A stretch of DNA of 64,000 nucleotides from Streptomyces roseolilacinus (lineage in GTDB: Bacteria > Actinomycetota > Actinomycetes > Streptomycetales > Streptomycetaceae): positions 310,001 through 374,000 of the forward strand of contig NZ_BMSV01000008.1 in the NCBI RefSeq assembly GCF_014649335.1, written 5' to 3'. Within the stretch, counting starts at the first letter, position 1, and each line of letters starts with the position of its first letter. Below, one piece after another: positions 17,413 to 25,697 of the stretch. The position numbers and the translations under genes were made by a program. The notes beneath the pieces were generated by a model that was given only the letters and a program-made list of their open reading frames with translations, was not told the origin of the DNA and made no database searches.

Positions 17413-18261
17413 GTGGTCATTCCCGTTCATGACGTGAACCCGGCGCGGCGCGTCCCCTGGGTGACGTACGCGCTGATCGCCGTCAACTTCGCCGTCTTCC
17501 TGCGCACCCCCGGCATGGCGGGCTCGCTGGTCGGCGAGGGCGGTCTGGCCCAGGCGTGCCGGCTGGAGTCGTTCCTCGGCCAGTGGGCGGCCGTGCCGCG
17601 TGAGCTGATCCACGGCCGGCTGCCGGAGCTGGTGCCCACCGGCCAGGTCGCCGTGGGACCGTCCGGTCCGGGTTGCCTGGTGGGCCCGCCCGGCTACGAC
17701 AAGTCGCCGCCGCTGTCCGCGCTCACCGCGATGTTCCTGCACGGCAGCTGGCTGCACCTGCTCGGCAACATGATGTTCCTCTGGGTGTTCGGCGACAACG
17801 TCGAGGATCGCCTCGGCCGGGTGCGCTACCTGCTGTTCTACGGCCTCTGCGGCTACGCCGCCACGTACGGCTTCGCCCTGGTCGACGCCGGCTCGGCCAC
17901 CCCCCTGATCGGCGCGTCGGGCGCCGTCGCCGGGGTCCTGGGCGCCTACCTGGTGCTGTACCCCGGGGCCAGGGTGTGGGTCCTCGTGCCGTTCCTGATC
18001 CTGCTGCCGCTGCGCCTGCCCGCCTGGACGGTGCTCGGGCTGTGGTTCGTCCTCCAGGCCGTGTACTCGTACGGGGCGGGCGTCTCGCAGGCCGGGAGCG
18101 TGGCGTACCTGGCGCACGTCGTCGGCTTCGTGGTGGGCATGCTGTGCGCCTGGCCGCTGCGCCGGGGCACCGTGCCGCCACCGGAACCGGGCGGACCGCT
18201 GTGGGGGAGGCGGGCACGACCCGGCCCCGCCCGGCCGAGGTGGTCGCGCCCGATCTGGTGA
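17413..18261 (+). CDS. rhomboid-family intramembrane serine protease
   Basis: About 282 aa from GTG 17413 (VVIPVHDVNPARRVPWVTYALIAVNF), chosen because actinobacterial rhomboids open with (M)VIPVHDVNP and AGGGCAG precedes it; an in-frame ATG at 17392 is the alternative. Membrane helices include MFLHGSWLHLLGNMMFLWVFG (HxxxN motif of helix 2), LIGASGAVAGVLGAYLVLYPG (catalytic Ser in GASG) and SVAYLAHVVGFVVGMLCAW (catalytic His). A roughly 65-residue insertion after helix 1 carries two Cys. The C-terminus is Pro/Arg-rich. Confidence 0.9.
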   Translation: MVIPVHDVNPARRVPWVTYALIAVNFAVFLRTPGMAGSLVGEGGLAQACRLESFLGQWAAVPRELIHGRLPELVPTGQVAVGPSGPGCLVGPPGYDKSPPLSALTAMFLHGSWLHLLGNMMFLWVFGDNVEDRLGRVRYLLFYGLCGYAATYGFALVDAGSATPLIGASGAVAGVLGAYLVLYPGARVWVLVPFLILLPLRLPAWTVLGLWFVLQAVYSYGAGVSQAGSVAYLAHVVGFVVGMLCAWPLRRGTVPPPEPGGPLWGRRARPGPARPRWSRPIW

Positions 18262-18417
18262 CGGAACCGGCCACCCACCGGGCGGTGCCCCTCCCCGCGA
18301 CCGAACGCCTTCCCATGGGTGGCCTCCCGAGCGTCAGGACCCGCGCGACCACAGACCCCAGGACGGGCCCCCTTCCCCGCCCCGGTGACCCGGCGGGCGG
18401 CGACCTCCACATGAACA

Positions 18418-18442
18418 AGTTGTTCACAACTAAGAGTTGACA
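18418..18442. promoter_or_regulatory. overlapping palindromes and -35-like element upstream of the HTH gene
   Basis: AGTTGT-TC-ACAACT (18418-18431) is a perfect palindrome. Its right arm forms a second palindrome with the following CAACT-AAG-AGTTG (18427-18439), and a TTGACA -35-like hexamer sits at 18437-18442. The start codon follows 30 bp later. This looks like an operator for a dimeric repressor, possibly the adjacent regulator itself. Confidence 0.55.
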
Positions 18443-18472
18443 CCTTTTCGTGCAGTACCCCACCCTGGTCCC

Positions 18473-18922
18473 ATGACGTCGAACCCGGACCAGCCCACCG
18501 ACCCCTTCACACCTCCGCAGCCCGACCAGGCGCGGGCGCGCCGCGTGTACGCCTCCCTGATGCGCATCACCGAGCGGCACGCGGCCACCGACGAGCAGCG
18601 CCGCCGACAGGCCCACCCCACGGCCGTCGGGCCGCACGAGGCGGTCCGGCTCGTGTCGTTCCTGCTCAGCGGGGCGGCCCGGTTGCACGACGGCGAACCG
18701 GAAGTGGACCAGGCGGACATCACCGCCGCCCTGAGCCTCATCCCCCTGGTCCGCGGCGAGATGGACGAGCTGGAGGCCGGCCTCCTCCAGATGGCGCGGG
18801 GCCGCGGCATGACCTGGCAGGAGATCGCCTTCGGCCTCGGCCTCGGCACCCCGCAGGCCGCCAGGCAACGCCACGAACGCCTCACCGAACGCGCCGGCAC
18901 CGACGCGGAGAGCGCGGACTAG
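18473..18922 (+). CDS. small helix-turn-helix DNA-binding protein
   Basis: 149 aa from ATG 18473. The C-terminal part, EMDELEAGLLQMARGRGMTWQEIAFGLGLGTPQAARQRHERL, is a helix-turn-helix in which TWQEIAFGLGLGTPQAARQRHERL gives the recognition helix. The N-terminal part is a helical dimerisation-type region (LVSFLLSGAARLHDGEPEVDQADITAALSLIPLVRGEM). No effector domain is seen. Overlapping palindromes just upstream suggest autoregulation. Confidence 0.75.
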   Translation: MTSNPDQPTDPFTPPQPDQARARRVYASLMRITERHAATDEQRRRQAHPTAVGPHEAVRLVSFLLSGAARLHDGEPEVDQADITAALSLIPLVRGEMDELEAGLLQMARGRGMTWQEIAFGLGLGTPQAARQRHERLTERAGTDAESAD

Positions 18923-19497
18923 GCGGCCCCCGGGAAGCCCGTGCTCGGCCGGCCACCCCACCCCGGACGGCCCCCCGCTCGTCACACCGGCCGCCGTATC
19001 ACCGGCCCTTGCGGCGGGCTTGTCCGCCCGCCCGGTAGGTCCACCGCCCTGTACCCGGTCGACCGCCGCACCCGGAGCCCGGAGTCGCGGGAACTCGCCA
19101 CCGACGACCCCGACGCCGCCCTGGCGATCCGCGACCACGAGTGGCGAGCCCGGCCCCCGAGGGCGGGGAGCGTCAGCGGTGTTGCGTCGCGTGGGGTGGT
19201 CCCCTCCGGTGGCGGGCGCTCGCCCGGTGCGCGGCGGTCGACGGCCGCCAACCGCCGCCACATGCGCGGACCGGTACCGAAAGCGGCACGCCGGCCGGAC
19301 TCCTCGGCGGGGGTGCGGGGCTGTCCTCCCGCCCGTCGGCAGGGGGTCCCGGCGGGCCCGTACGCGGTGGACGCGGTGTCCTTCGGGGGCGGCGCGGGTG
19401 TGTCCCTTCGGCAGGCGCCGCGACCGAAGGGCGCCGCCGCGGCCTCCGGCCGTAGGGGCCTCTCGGGGCCGCGCCCCCCGTCGGCGCTTCGGATGTC
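18923..19497. other. 575-bp gene-less stretch
   Basis: No frame here has convincing coding character on either strand; the open frames are Arg/Pro/Gly-rich shadows. Base composition is very GC-rich. Only the TetR operator/promoter at its right edge is recognisable. Confidence 0.4.
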
Positions 19498-19524
19498 TAT
19501 AGTAGGTAGACCGAACTACCTACT
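19498..19524 (+). promoter_or_regulatory. TetR-family operator overlapping a -10 element
   Basis: AGTAGGTAG at 19501-19509 and CTACCTACT at 19516-19524 form a perfect 9-bp inverted repeat with a 6-bp spacer. A -10 hexamer TATAGT (19498-19503) overlaps its left arm, 15 bp before the TetR start. This geometry fits autorepression. Confidence 0.75.
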
Positions 19525-19538
19525 TCGAGGGGTGTGCG

Positions 19539-20144
19539 ATGGGCGGGGCCGACGAGGCGACGACGGGGTCCACCAGACCGAGGCCGGCGCGGGACCGGCT
19601 GCTGGCCGCCGCCGCGCGGCGCTTCTACGCCGACGGCGTGTCGGCGACCGGGATCGACACGATCACGGCCGAAGCGGGCGTGGCGAAGAAGAGCCTGTAC
19701 AACAACTTCTCCTCCAAGGCCGATCTGGTCAGGGCCTACCTCGACGCACGGCACGAGGAGTGGCTGGAGCTGTACCGGCTGCGGCTGGAGCAGGCCCATG
19801 ACCCCCGAGCCGGGGTGCTCGCGGTCTTCGACGCCTACGCCGACCACGCGGAAGCCGCCTACGAGCACGGCTTTCGCGGCTGCGGCCTGCTGAACGCGGC
19901 CGCCGAACTGCCCGCCGGCGACGAGGGGCGCGCCGTGGTGCGCCGCCACAAGGAGGAGGTCGAGCGCCTGCTCGCCGGCCACCTGGAACGACTGCTGCCC
20001 GACCGGCCCGACCGGGCGCGCGCGAGGGCGGAGCACCTCGCCTTCCTGCTGGAGGGCGCGATGGCGCGCGCCGGCCTGGAGGGCGGGAGCACCCGCCTGC
20101 GGCACGCCCGCGCGATGGCCGCGGACCTGCTGGAGCAGTGGTGA
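19539..20144 (+). CDS. TetR/AcrR-family transcriptional regulator
   Basis: 201 aa. The DNA-binding domain is RDRLLAAAARRFYADGVSATGIDTITAEAGVAKKSLYNNFSSKADLVRAYL, with the helix-turn-helix ending in the typical LYNNFSSKADLV. The C-terminal ligand domain contains HGFRGCGLLNAAAELP, a Cys-containing stretch common in the YcdC/FrrA-like branch that senses small lipophilic molecules. The gene overlaps the start of the DMT exporter, which it probably controls through the operator at 19501-19524. Confidence 0.9.
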   Translation: MGGADEATTGSTRPRPARDRLLAAAARRFYADGVSATGIDTITAEAGVAKKSLYNNFSSKADLVRAYLDARHEEWLELYRLRLEQAHDPRAGVLAVFDAYADHAEAAYEHGFRGCGLLNAAAELPAGDEGRAVVRRHKEEVERLLAGHLERLLPDRPDRARARAEHLAFLLEGAMARAGLEGGSTRLRHARAMAADLLEQW

Positions 20145-21244
20145 GGCAGCCGGCCGTGCCCGCCCCCCGCTCGGTGGGCACGGGATCGCTGTGCGTGCTC
20201 GCGGCCTCCGTGCTGTGGGGCACCACGGGCACCGCGGCGACCTTCGCCCCGGCCGTGGGGCCCCTGGCCGTGGGGGCGGTCGCGATGGGGCTGGGCGGAC
20301 TGCTCCAAGCGCTGACGGCCGCTCCCCACATCGCCCGCCAGGCCCGGGAACTGCGTGCGCGGCGCGGTGTCGTCCTGCTGGGGGCGCTCGCGGTGGCGGT
20401 CTACCCCCTGGCGTTCTACAGCTCGATGCGTCTGGCCGGAGTGGCCGTGGGGACGGTGGTGTCGATCGGTACGGCCCCGCTGGCCTCGGCCGTGATCGAA
20501 CGGGTCGTGGACCGGCGGCGGCTGTCGCGCCGGTGGAAGGCCGGCGCCGCCCTCGGTCTGCTGGGCACGGTACTGCTCTGCGTGGCCCAGGCCGCGGGAC
20601 CCGCGCAGCACGGTCCGGCGGAGGCGTCCGCGGGCGCCACGGTGCTCGGTGTGGGCCTGGGCCTGGTCGCCGCGGCGACCTACGCCCTGTACTCCTGGGC
20701 GGCCCACCGGCTGATCACCCGCGGGATCACCTCCCGGGCGGCGATGGGTGCGGTCTTCGGGGTGGGCGGGGTGCTGCTCGTCCCCGTCCTGCTGGTCACC
20801 GGCGCCCCGCTCGTCGACTCCTGGCCCAACGCGGCCGTCGGCGCCTACATGGCGCTGGTGCCCATGTTCGCCGGCTACGTCCTGTTCGGCTGGGGTCTGG
20901 CCCACGTGCCCGCCAGCACGGCCACCACGCTCTCCCTGCTCGAACCGGCCGTCGCGGCGGTGCTCGCCGTGCTCGTCGTCGGGGAGCGCCTCCCCGCCGT
21001 CGGCTGGGCCGGCATCGCGCTCGTCGTCGGCTGCCTCGCCGTCCTCACCGCCCCCATCCCCTCCGCCCGGCGGCCACGACGCCGGGAAGGCCCGACGGCC
21101 CCGGCACCCGGCGGGACGGCCCCGCCACACGAGGGGACGGCCCCGGCGTACGAAGGGGCGGCGCCGGTACGGGGAGGAGCGGCGCCGGTGTACGAAGGGA
21201 CGCTGCGGCAGGCCGCCGCAGCGGTTCCCGAACGCGACCAGTAG
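20141..21244 (+). CDS. EamA/DMT-family exporter
   Basis: About 367 aa; GTG 20141 overlaps the TetR stop codon (GTG 20138 is the alternative). Ten hydrophobic segments in two EamA halves are seen, e.g. LCVLAASVLWGTTGTAATFAP, GVVLLGALAVAVYPLAFYSSM, ATTLSLLEPAVAAVLAVLVVGERL and WAGIALVVGCLAVLTAPI. An odd C-terminal tail of about 55 residues has repeated units GTAPPHEGTAPAYEGAAPV. The linked TetR regulator suggests a drug- or metabolite-efflux function. Confidence 0.88.
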   Translation: MRQPAVPAPRSVGTGSLCVLAASVLWGTTGTAATFAPAVGPLAVGAVAMGLGGLLQALTAAPHIARQARELRARRGVVLLGALAVAVYPLAFYSSMRLAGVAVGTVVSIGTAPLASAVIERVVDRRRLSRRWKAGAALGLLGTVLLCVAQAAGPAQHGPAEASAGATVLGVGLGLVAAATYALYSWAAHRLITRGITSRAAMGAVFGVGGVLLVPVLLVTGAPLVDSWPNAAVGAYMALVPMFAGYVLFGWGLAHVPASTATTLSLLEPAVAAVLAVLVVGERLPAVGWAGIALVVGCLAVLTAPIPSARRPRRREGPTAPAPGGTAPPHEGTAPAYEGAAPVRGGAAPVYEGTLRQAAAAVPERDQ

Positions 21245-21249
21245 GCGGA

Positions 21250-21266
21250 GCCCCGCCTCGCGGGGC
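21250..21266. terminator. GC-rich hairpin between convergent genes
   Basis: GCCCCGC-CTC-GCGGGGC, a perfect 7-bp stem with a 3-nt loop, starts 6 bp after the DMT stop codon at 21244. Confidence 0.55.
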
Positions 21267-21496
21267 GCCGGACACCGGCCCGCCCCGCCCGCGGCCGCTG
21301 CGCCCGCGGGCGAGGGCCGGTGCGCTGCGCGACGACCGGCGGCCCGGCGCCCGCCCCGGCGTGACCGCGTTCCCGGCCTCGCCGGAGCCCTGCCCGCCCA
21401 AGACGGACGACAACCCGGCCGGGGCGCCGCCGCGCGGACGAAACGCGTCCCGCCCCCCGGGCACCCGGGCCGTCCGTCCCGTTCGCCGCGGCCGTC

Positions 21497-22204
21497 TCAG
21501 GCGGTGGCCTGGGGCTGCTCCGGGCTGAGGTAGTGCACGGCGGTCCGTGCGGCGTGAGGCGCGAGGAGGTCCCGCAGCTCCTCAGCGGCGGCCTTGAGGA
21601 GGTGGCCGTCGCGGGGGCCGTGGAGGGTCTCCAGCAGGAAGGCGACGTGGGTGGAGTCCTCGGTGACGCGGGTGCGGTGGGCGTCGCGGTGGTTCCAGTG
21701 GCGGGTGAGGACGCCCGCGGCGTCGGCGTAGACGACCTCCCCGGGCCTGGGCCGCTCGACCGTGCCGGGTTCGCCGAGCGGGGTGAACTCCTCGGTGCCG
21801 TCGGCGTGGCGGACGTCGATGTCGCCGGTGACCCGGTCGAGGTCGAAGGCGCCGGCGGGCAGGCCGTGGCGGACGGAGACGGCGTTGTACGTGTCGACGG
21901 CCGGGTTGACGCGCGGCAGGGCGCCCTTCTTGGCGAGGCGGCGGCCGAGGGCGTCGACGCTGGGGCGGGTGCGGCGGGGGTTGGTGCCGAAGGAGCGGTA
22001 GGCGGTGTGCCACGCCTCGATGCGGGGGTCGGTCTCGTCGGCGGGCTGCCAGGTGCCGAGGGCGAGTTGCCGCTCCAGCGCCTCCAGGGCGGTGGCGGTG
22101 CCGGGCCAGGGCTCGCGGCCGCGCAGACCGGTGGCGGTGACCAGGGCGATGAGGGTGTCGGGGAAGGCGTCCGCGACGGCGGGGGCGAGCCGGAGGACGG
22201 TCAT
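21497..22204 (-). CDS. B3/B4 tRNA-binding-domain protein
   Basis: 235 aa. It matches stand-alone relatives of the PheT B3/4 domain. The conserved block is AYRSFGTNPRRTRPSVDALGRRLAKKGALPRVNPAVDTYNAVSVRHGLPAGAFDLDRVTGDIDVR, then FTPLGEPGTVERPRPGEVVYADAAGVLTRHWNHRDAHRT. These proteins may hydrolyse mischarged aminoacyl-tRNA or related esters; the true role of stand-alone forms is uncertain. It is the last gene of a minus-strand operon, with the FMN-binding gene 42 bp upstream. Confidence 0.85.
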   Translation of the reverse strand: MTVLRLAPAVADAFPDTLIALVTATGLRGREPWPGTATALEALERQLALGTWQPADETDPRIEAWHTAYRSFGTNPRRTRPSVDALGRRLAKKGALPRVNPAVDTYNAVSVRHGLPAGAFDLDRVTGDIDVRHADGTEEFTPLGEPGTVERPRPGEVVYADAAGVLTRHWNHRDAHRTRVTEDSTHVAFLLETLHGPRDGHLLKAAAEELRDLLAPHAARTAVHYLSPEQPQATA

Positions 22205-22246
22205 GGGAGGGGTGCTCCGTTCTTTCGTGCGCAGGGCGGCGGGTGG

Positions 22247-22894
22247 TCAGGGCTTCCAGGGGCCCGTGCGGTCCAGGCGGCGCCGCTGCTGGAGCGCGGC
22301 GGGGACGTCGAGGCCCCGGCCCCGTTCGGTGAGGCGGTCGGCGACGGTGGTGCGGTGCTCGACGGGCTTGTGGTCGTCGTACTTGAACTTCGCCCGTACG
22401 TCGGTGACCTCCAGGCGCAGACCGCGGATGCCGGACAGCATCCGGCCGTACGGGGGCCGGTCGGCGGAGACGGGGGCGTGGTCGCCGTCGGGCTGGAAGT
22501 GGGCCATCTGGCGGCGCAGCAGCTCGGCCTTGGCCTCGGGGTCGTCGACGACGTGGGCGCGGCAGGTGAACTGGACGGCGGTGTAGTAGCTGGTGGGGAC
22601 GCCGTCGGTGGGCGGGCTGCCCGGCTTGGCGCGCCAGGGGCCGGGGACGAAGGCGTAGTCGCCGAAGACGGTGAACAGGACGTTCGGGTCGTTCTCGATC
22701 GCCTTCCAGGCGGGGTTGGGGCGGGCGAGGTGGACCAGGAGGTGGCCGGGGTCGCTGGTGAAGTGGGTGGGGACGGCGACGGGCGGCCGGCCGGGCGGGC
22801 CGTTGACGGCGAGGACGCCGAAGTCGTGGCCGTCGGCGATCCAGGCCCGCCATTCGGCCTCGTCCAGGCCGGCGTCCCAGGGCTGGATGAACAT
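22247..22894 (-). CDS. FMN-binding negative transcriptional regulator, PaiB-like
   Basis: 215 aa from ATG 22894 (MFIQPWDAGLDEAEWRAWI). Signature stretches are VAVPTHFTSDPGHLLVHLARPNPAWKAI, VLFTVFGDYAFVPGPWRA, PTSYYTAVQFTCRAHVVDDPEAKAELLRRQMAHFQPDGDHAP and IRGLRLEVTDVRAKFKYDDHKPVEHR, all typical of the PaiB split-barrel family. Bacillus PaiB affects sporulation and protease genes; a direct enzymatic role is also possible. It is in an operon between the B3/4 and DMT genes, all divergent from the XRE-cupin regulator. Confidence 0.85.
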   Translation of the reverse strand: MFIQPWDAGLDEAEWRAWIADGHDFGVLAVNGPPGRPPVAVPTHFTSDPGHLLVHLARPNPAWKAIENDPNVLFTVFGDYAFVPGPWRAKPGSPPTDGVPTSYYTAVQFTCRAHVVDDPEAKAELLRRQMAHFQPDGDHAPVSADRPPYGRMLSGIRGLRLEVTDVRAKFKYDDHKPVEHRTTVADRLTERGRGLDVPAALQQRRRLDRTGPWKP

Positions 22895-22932
22895 GCGGTG
22901 CTCCTTGCGGGGTGCGACGTGGGGGAGGGGGG

Positions 22933-23769
22933 TCAGGTGAGGGCGAGGAGGCTGACGGCGACGGCGGCGGTGCCGAGTCCGACGAGCTGGCCCCGGTGGA
23001 TGCGTTCGGCGAGCACGCCGCGGGCGAGCAGGACGGTGCCGGCCGGGTAGAGGGCGGTGATCACGGCGACGACGGCGAGGTCCCCGCCGCGGGCGGCCAG
23101 CAGGAACAGCAGGTTCGCCACCGAGTCCAGCACGCCGGCCGCGGCCGACATCGCGTACGCGGGCTTCTCCGACCCGAGCCTGCGGTACATCAGCCCGGCC
23201 GCGGCCAGGGTCACGGCGGAGGAGACCGCCCGGCCGACGATCAGCGGGGCCACGCCGCTGTCGGAGGGGGCCTGGTGCAGGAAGACCAGCTGGAGCGCGA
23301 TCGCGGAGCCCGCGCCGAGGGCCAGCAGCAGCGCGGTACGGGAGGGGCGGACCGACCCCGTGCCGTGGCCGGCGCTCACCAGGACGACCGCGGCCAGCGC
23401 GAGCGGCAGCCCGACCATCCCGGCGGCCCCCAGGTGTTCGCCCTGCAGCAGTCCCACGCCGACCGGCAGCACGGCGGACACGAGGGCGGTGACGGGGGAG
23501 AGGACGTTCATCGGGCCGATCGCCAGGGTGCGGTAGAGCAGGGCGAACGCGGCGGCCGAGGCGACGCCGGACGCCGCGCCCCAGACGAGCGCGCCGGTGC
23601 CGAACGAGGCGCCGAGGAAGGGCCACAGCAGCAGTTCGACGGCGAGCGAGGCCGGGGCCGCGATCATCACGGTGCGCAGCACATGGGCTTTTCGGGCACC
23701 GAGTCCGCCGAGGAAGTCGGCGCACCCGTAGGCGAGGGAGCTGCCCAGGGCCAGCAGCAGAGCGATCAC
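22933..23769 (-). CDS. EamA/DMT-family transporter
   Basis: About 278 aa from GTG 23769 (VIALLLALGSSLAYGCADFLGG); an upstream extension is not supported. AAGGGA lies at ribosome-site distance. Ten membrane helices are present, e.g. FALLYRTLAIGPMNVLSPVTALVSAVLPVGVGLL and AVVAVITALYPAGTVLLARGVLAERI, which carry the EamA glutamate/Pro motifs. It is the first gene of the three-gene operon, with the FMN-binding gene 38 bp downstream. The divergent XRE-cupin regulator, 123 bp away, is its likely controller. Confidence 0.87.
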   Translation of the reverse strand: MIALLLALGSSLAYGCADFLGGLGARKAHVLRTVMIAAPASLAVELLLWPFLGASFGTGALVWGAASGVASAAAFALLYRTLAIGPMNVLSPVTALVSAVLPVGVGLLQGEHLGAAGMVGLPLALAAVVLVSAGHGTGSVRPSRTALLLALGAGSAIALQLVFLHQAPSDSGVAPLIVGRAVSSAVTLAAAGLMYRRLGSEKPAYAMSAAAGVLDSVANLLFLLAARGGDLAVVAVITALYPAGTVLLARGVLAERIHRGQLVGLGTAAVAVSLLALT

Positions 23770-23891
23770 GGTACGTACATCCCTTACTATTTCAATGGAA
23801 CGACTGAACCGTACAGCGAACCGACCGGGGTGTGTCAACCAAACGACCGGGCGGTACATCGAAGTGTTCCCCTGGTGAGGATGGTGACCGG

Positions 23892-24473
23892 ATGACCGAG
23901 ACAGAGGCAGCCCTGCGGACTCTCGCGCACAACGTCAGGACGGCCCGCACCCGCGCGGGCCTGTCCCTGGACGAGCTCGGCCGGCGCGCCAAGGTCAGCA
24001 AGGGCGCCCTGGTCGGACTGGAGAAAGCCCAGGGCAACCCGAACTTCGCCACCCTGGTCCGGCTGGCCGACACCCTCGGCGTCTCCGTCTCCGCCCTGCT
24101 GGAGGGGCCGGCCGAGGGCCGCGTCCGCGTCGTGAGCGCCGACGCCGTGATGCCGCTGTGGACCGGGGCGGAAGGCGGCGAGGCCCGCCTGATGCTGACG
24201 ACCTCCGGCCCGGCCCCCGTCGAGGTCTGGCGCTGGAAGCTCCGGCCGGGGGAGGAGTACCCCAGCCACCCCCACCAGAGCGGGGTCGTCGAGACCGTCA
24301 GCGTCACCTCCGGCCGGATGACCCTGGTCGTCGACGGCGTCGAGCACCCCGTCGAAGCCGGACAGACCGCCACCTTCGACGGCGACGCCCCGCACACCTA
24401 CCGCGGCGCCGGCACCGAGACCTGCCACCTGATCATGACCGTCCACATCCCGCCCGGCCCCGCCTCCGCGTGA
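23892..24473 (+). CDS. XRE-family regulator with C-terminal cupin domain
   Basis: 193 aa from ATG 23892. The HTH is LAHNVRTARTRAGLSLDELGRRAKVSKGALVGLEKAQGNPNFATLVRLADTLGVSVSALL. The cupin is VEVWRWKLRPGEEYPSHPHQSGVVETVSVTSGRMTLVVDGVEHPVEAGQTATFDGDAPHTYRG, with the His residues of a small-molecule or metal site. This architecture often controls divergent transport or polyamine/amino-acid operons. The start lies 122 bp from the divergent DMT start. Confidence 0.88.
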   Translation: MTETEAALRTLAHNVRTARTRAGLSLDELGRRAKVSKGALVGLEKAQGNPNFATLVRLADTLGVSVSALLEGPAEGRVRVVSADAVMPLWTGAEGGEARLMLTTSGPAPVEVWRWKLRPGEEYPSHPHQSGVVETVSVTSGRMTLVVDGVEHPVEAGQTATFDGDAPHTYRGAGTETCHLIMTVHIPPGPASA

Positions 24474-24722
24474 CCCGGCCCGGGCGCCGCGGGTGTCCGG
24501 TCGCGGACGGCGGCACGGAGGGGACCTGGCGCCGCGCGGGGCGGGTACGGGATGCTGCGGGCACCGCCGCGACGGCGGAACGGGCCGTCCCCGGCGCCGC
24601 CCCGGCGACCGCGCCGCCGTACCGCGTCGCACCGGGGCTTTCTCCTCGGGCGCGCACGCGCGGGCGAGGGCAGGGGCCGCCCGGCGCCGGTGCCTCCGGC
24701 GGTCGGGCTCCTTCCCGGAACC

Positions 24723-24812
24723 GAACGGCACGGGACGAACGGCACGGGACGAACGACACAGATCGCACAGCGCAGACCGCACGGCACAGACCGCACAGCA
24801 CGCAGCGAACAG
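24723..24812. repeat. degenerate 14-bp tandem repeat (about six units)
   Basis: Two identical units GAACGGCACGGGAC are followed by a 13-bp variant, GAACGACACAGAT. Three diverged units CGCACAGCGCAGAC, CGCACGGCACAGAC and CGCACAGCACGCAG follow, then CGAACAG. The array ends 15 bp before the start codon of the FhuF-like gene, so it occupies its leader or promoter. Confidence 0.8.
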
Positions 24813-24827
24813 GGGGACACGCGCCGC

Positions 24828-25529
24828 ATGACGATCGCGGACACACTTGCCCGGGTCTCGGCCACGGGCCCGTACTTCGCCGTGTCCTGCGGGCCGCGCG
24901 CCGACCCGGGGGACTTCCGCCCGCTCACCGACCTCTACACGGACCGGGAGATCCTGTCGGCGCAGGTGGCGGACCTGGTCCGCCGCATCGGCACCGACCG
25001 GCGGGTGGCGGCCTCCGCGCTCCACCTCGGCACCGCCGCACGCCTCTGGTCGATCGCCCTGGCCACGGCGGCCCTGGCCGGCCGCGTGCCCGACCTGACC
25101 CCGGACCGGCTGCACTGGCGCGCGACCGGATCCGGCACGGTCGAGCTGTGGCTGCCCGAACCGGCCGCCATGCCCGGCCGGGACCTTCCCGCAGCCCTGT
25201 ACGAGACCGTCGCCGTACGCAACCTGGCCCCGCTGGGCGAGGCGCTGGGCGGGCCCTTCGGGCTGTCGCCGAAGCTGCTGCGCGGCAACGTGGCCTCCGC
25301 GCTCGCCGGAGCCGTACGCATCCTGCGCACCCACGGCCCCGACACCCCGCACCCACCGCTCCCGATCGCCGCGGCCCTGCTGGAACGGGGCCCGCTCGCG
25401 GACGCGGGCACCCTCACCCTCGCCCCGCCCGCCTACCGCCGCCGGAGCTGCTGCCTCTTCTACCGGGTGCCGGGAGCCGACTACTGCGGCGACTGCGTCC
25501 TCAACCGCGGGGAGGCGGCCCCCCTCTGA
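24828..25529 (+). CDS. (2Fe-2S)-binding protein, FhuF C-terminal-like
   Basis: 233 aa from ATG 24828. The C-terminus carries RRSCCLFYRVPGADYCGDC, the CCxFYR...CGDC cluster-binding signature of the ferric-siderophore reductase family. The N-terminal region (LSAQVADLVRRIGTDRRVAASALHLGTAARLWSIALATAALAGRVPDL) is a helical platform also seen in these proteins. It may reduce ferric siderophores. No siderophore transport or synthesis genes are adjacent. Confidence 0.87.
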   Translation: MTIADTLARVSATGPYFAVSCGPRADPGDFRPLTDLYTDREILSAQVADLVRRIGTDRRVAASALHLGTAARLWSIALATAALAGRVPDLTPDRLHWRATGSGTVELWLPEPAAMPGRDLPAALYETVAVRNLAPLGEALGGPFGLSPKLLRGNVASALAGAVRILRTHGPDTPHPPLPIAAALLERGPLADAGTLTLAPPAYRRRSCCLFYRVPGADYCGDCVLNRGEAAPL

Positions 25530-25645
25530 CCGTCCGGACCGGCGGGCGGCACCGGGGACCGGCCGGTGCGAGCGCGCCGGCGGGCCCGTGGCCCTCCCGC
25601 GGCGGACGTGCGCGGCGACCCCGCCCGGCGTGCGGCGGGCGGGCA

Positions 25646-25688
25646 CCCGCGGCCCCGGTCGCGGGGCGGGAGCGACCGGGGCCGCGGG
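25646..25688. terminator. bidirectional 17-bp stem terminator
   Basis: A perfect 17-bp inverted repeat (CCCGCGGCCCCGGTCGC and its complement at 25672-25688) with a 9-nt loop sits between the convergent FhuF-like and GH6 genes, 10 bp past the GH6 stop at 25698. Confidence 0.75.
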
Positions 25689-25697
25689 AGGGCCGGA

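Noticed and set aside
18941..19801. Plus-strand frame across the gap before tetR
   Set aside because: Arg/Gly/Pro-rich, crosses the TetR operator and gene in another frame, and lacks a ribosome-binding site.
24723..24812. CRISPR-like array
   Set aside because: Units are 14 bp, directly tandem and degenerate with no spacers, so it is a minisatellite.
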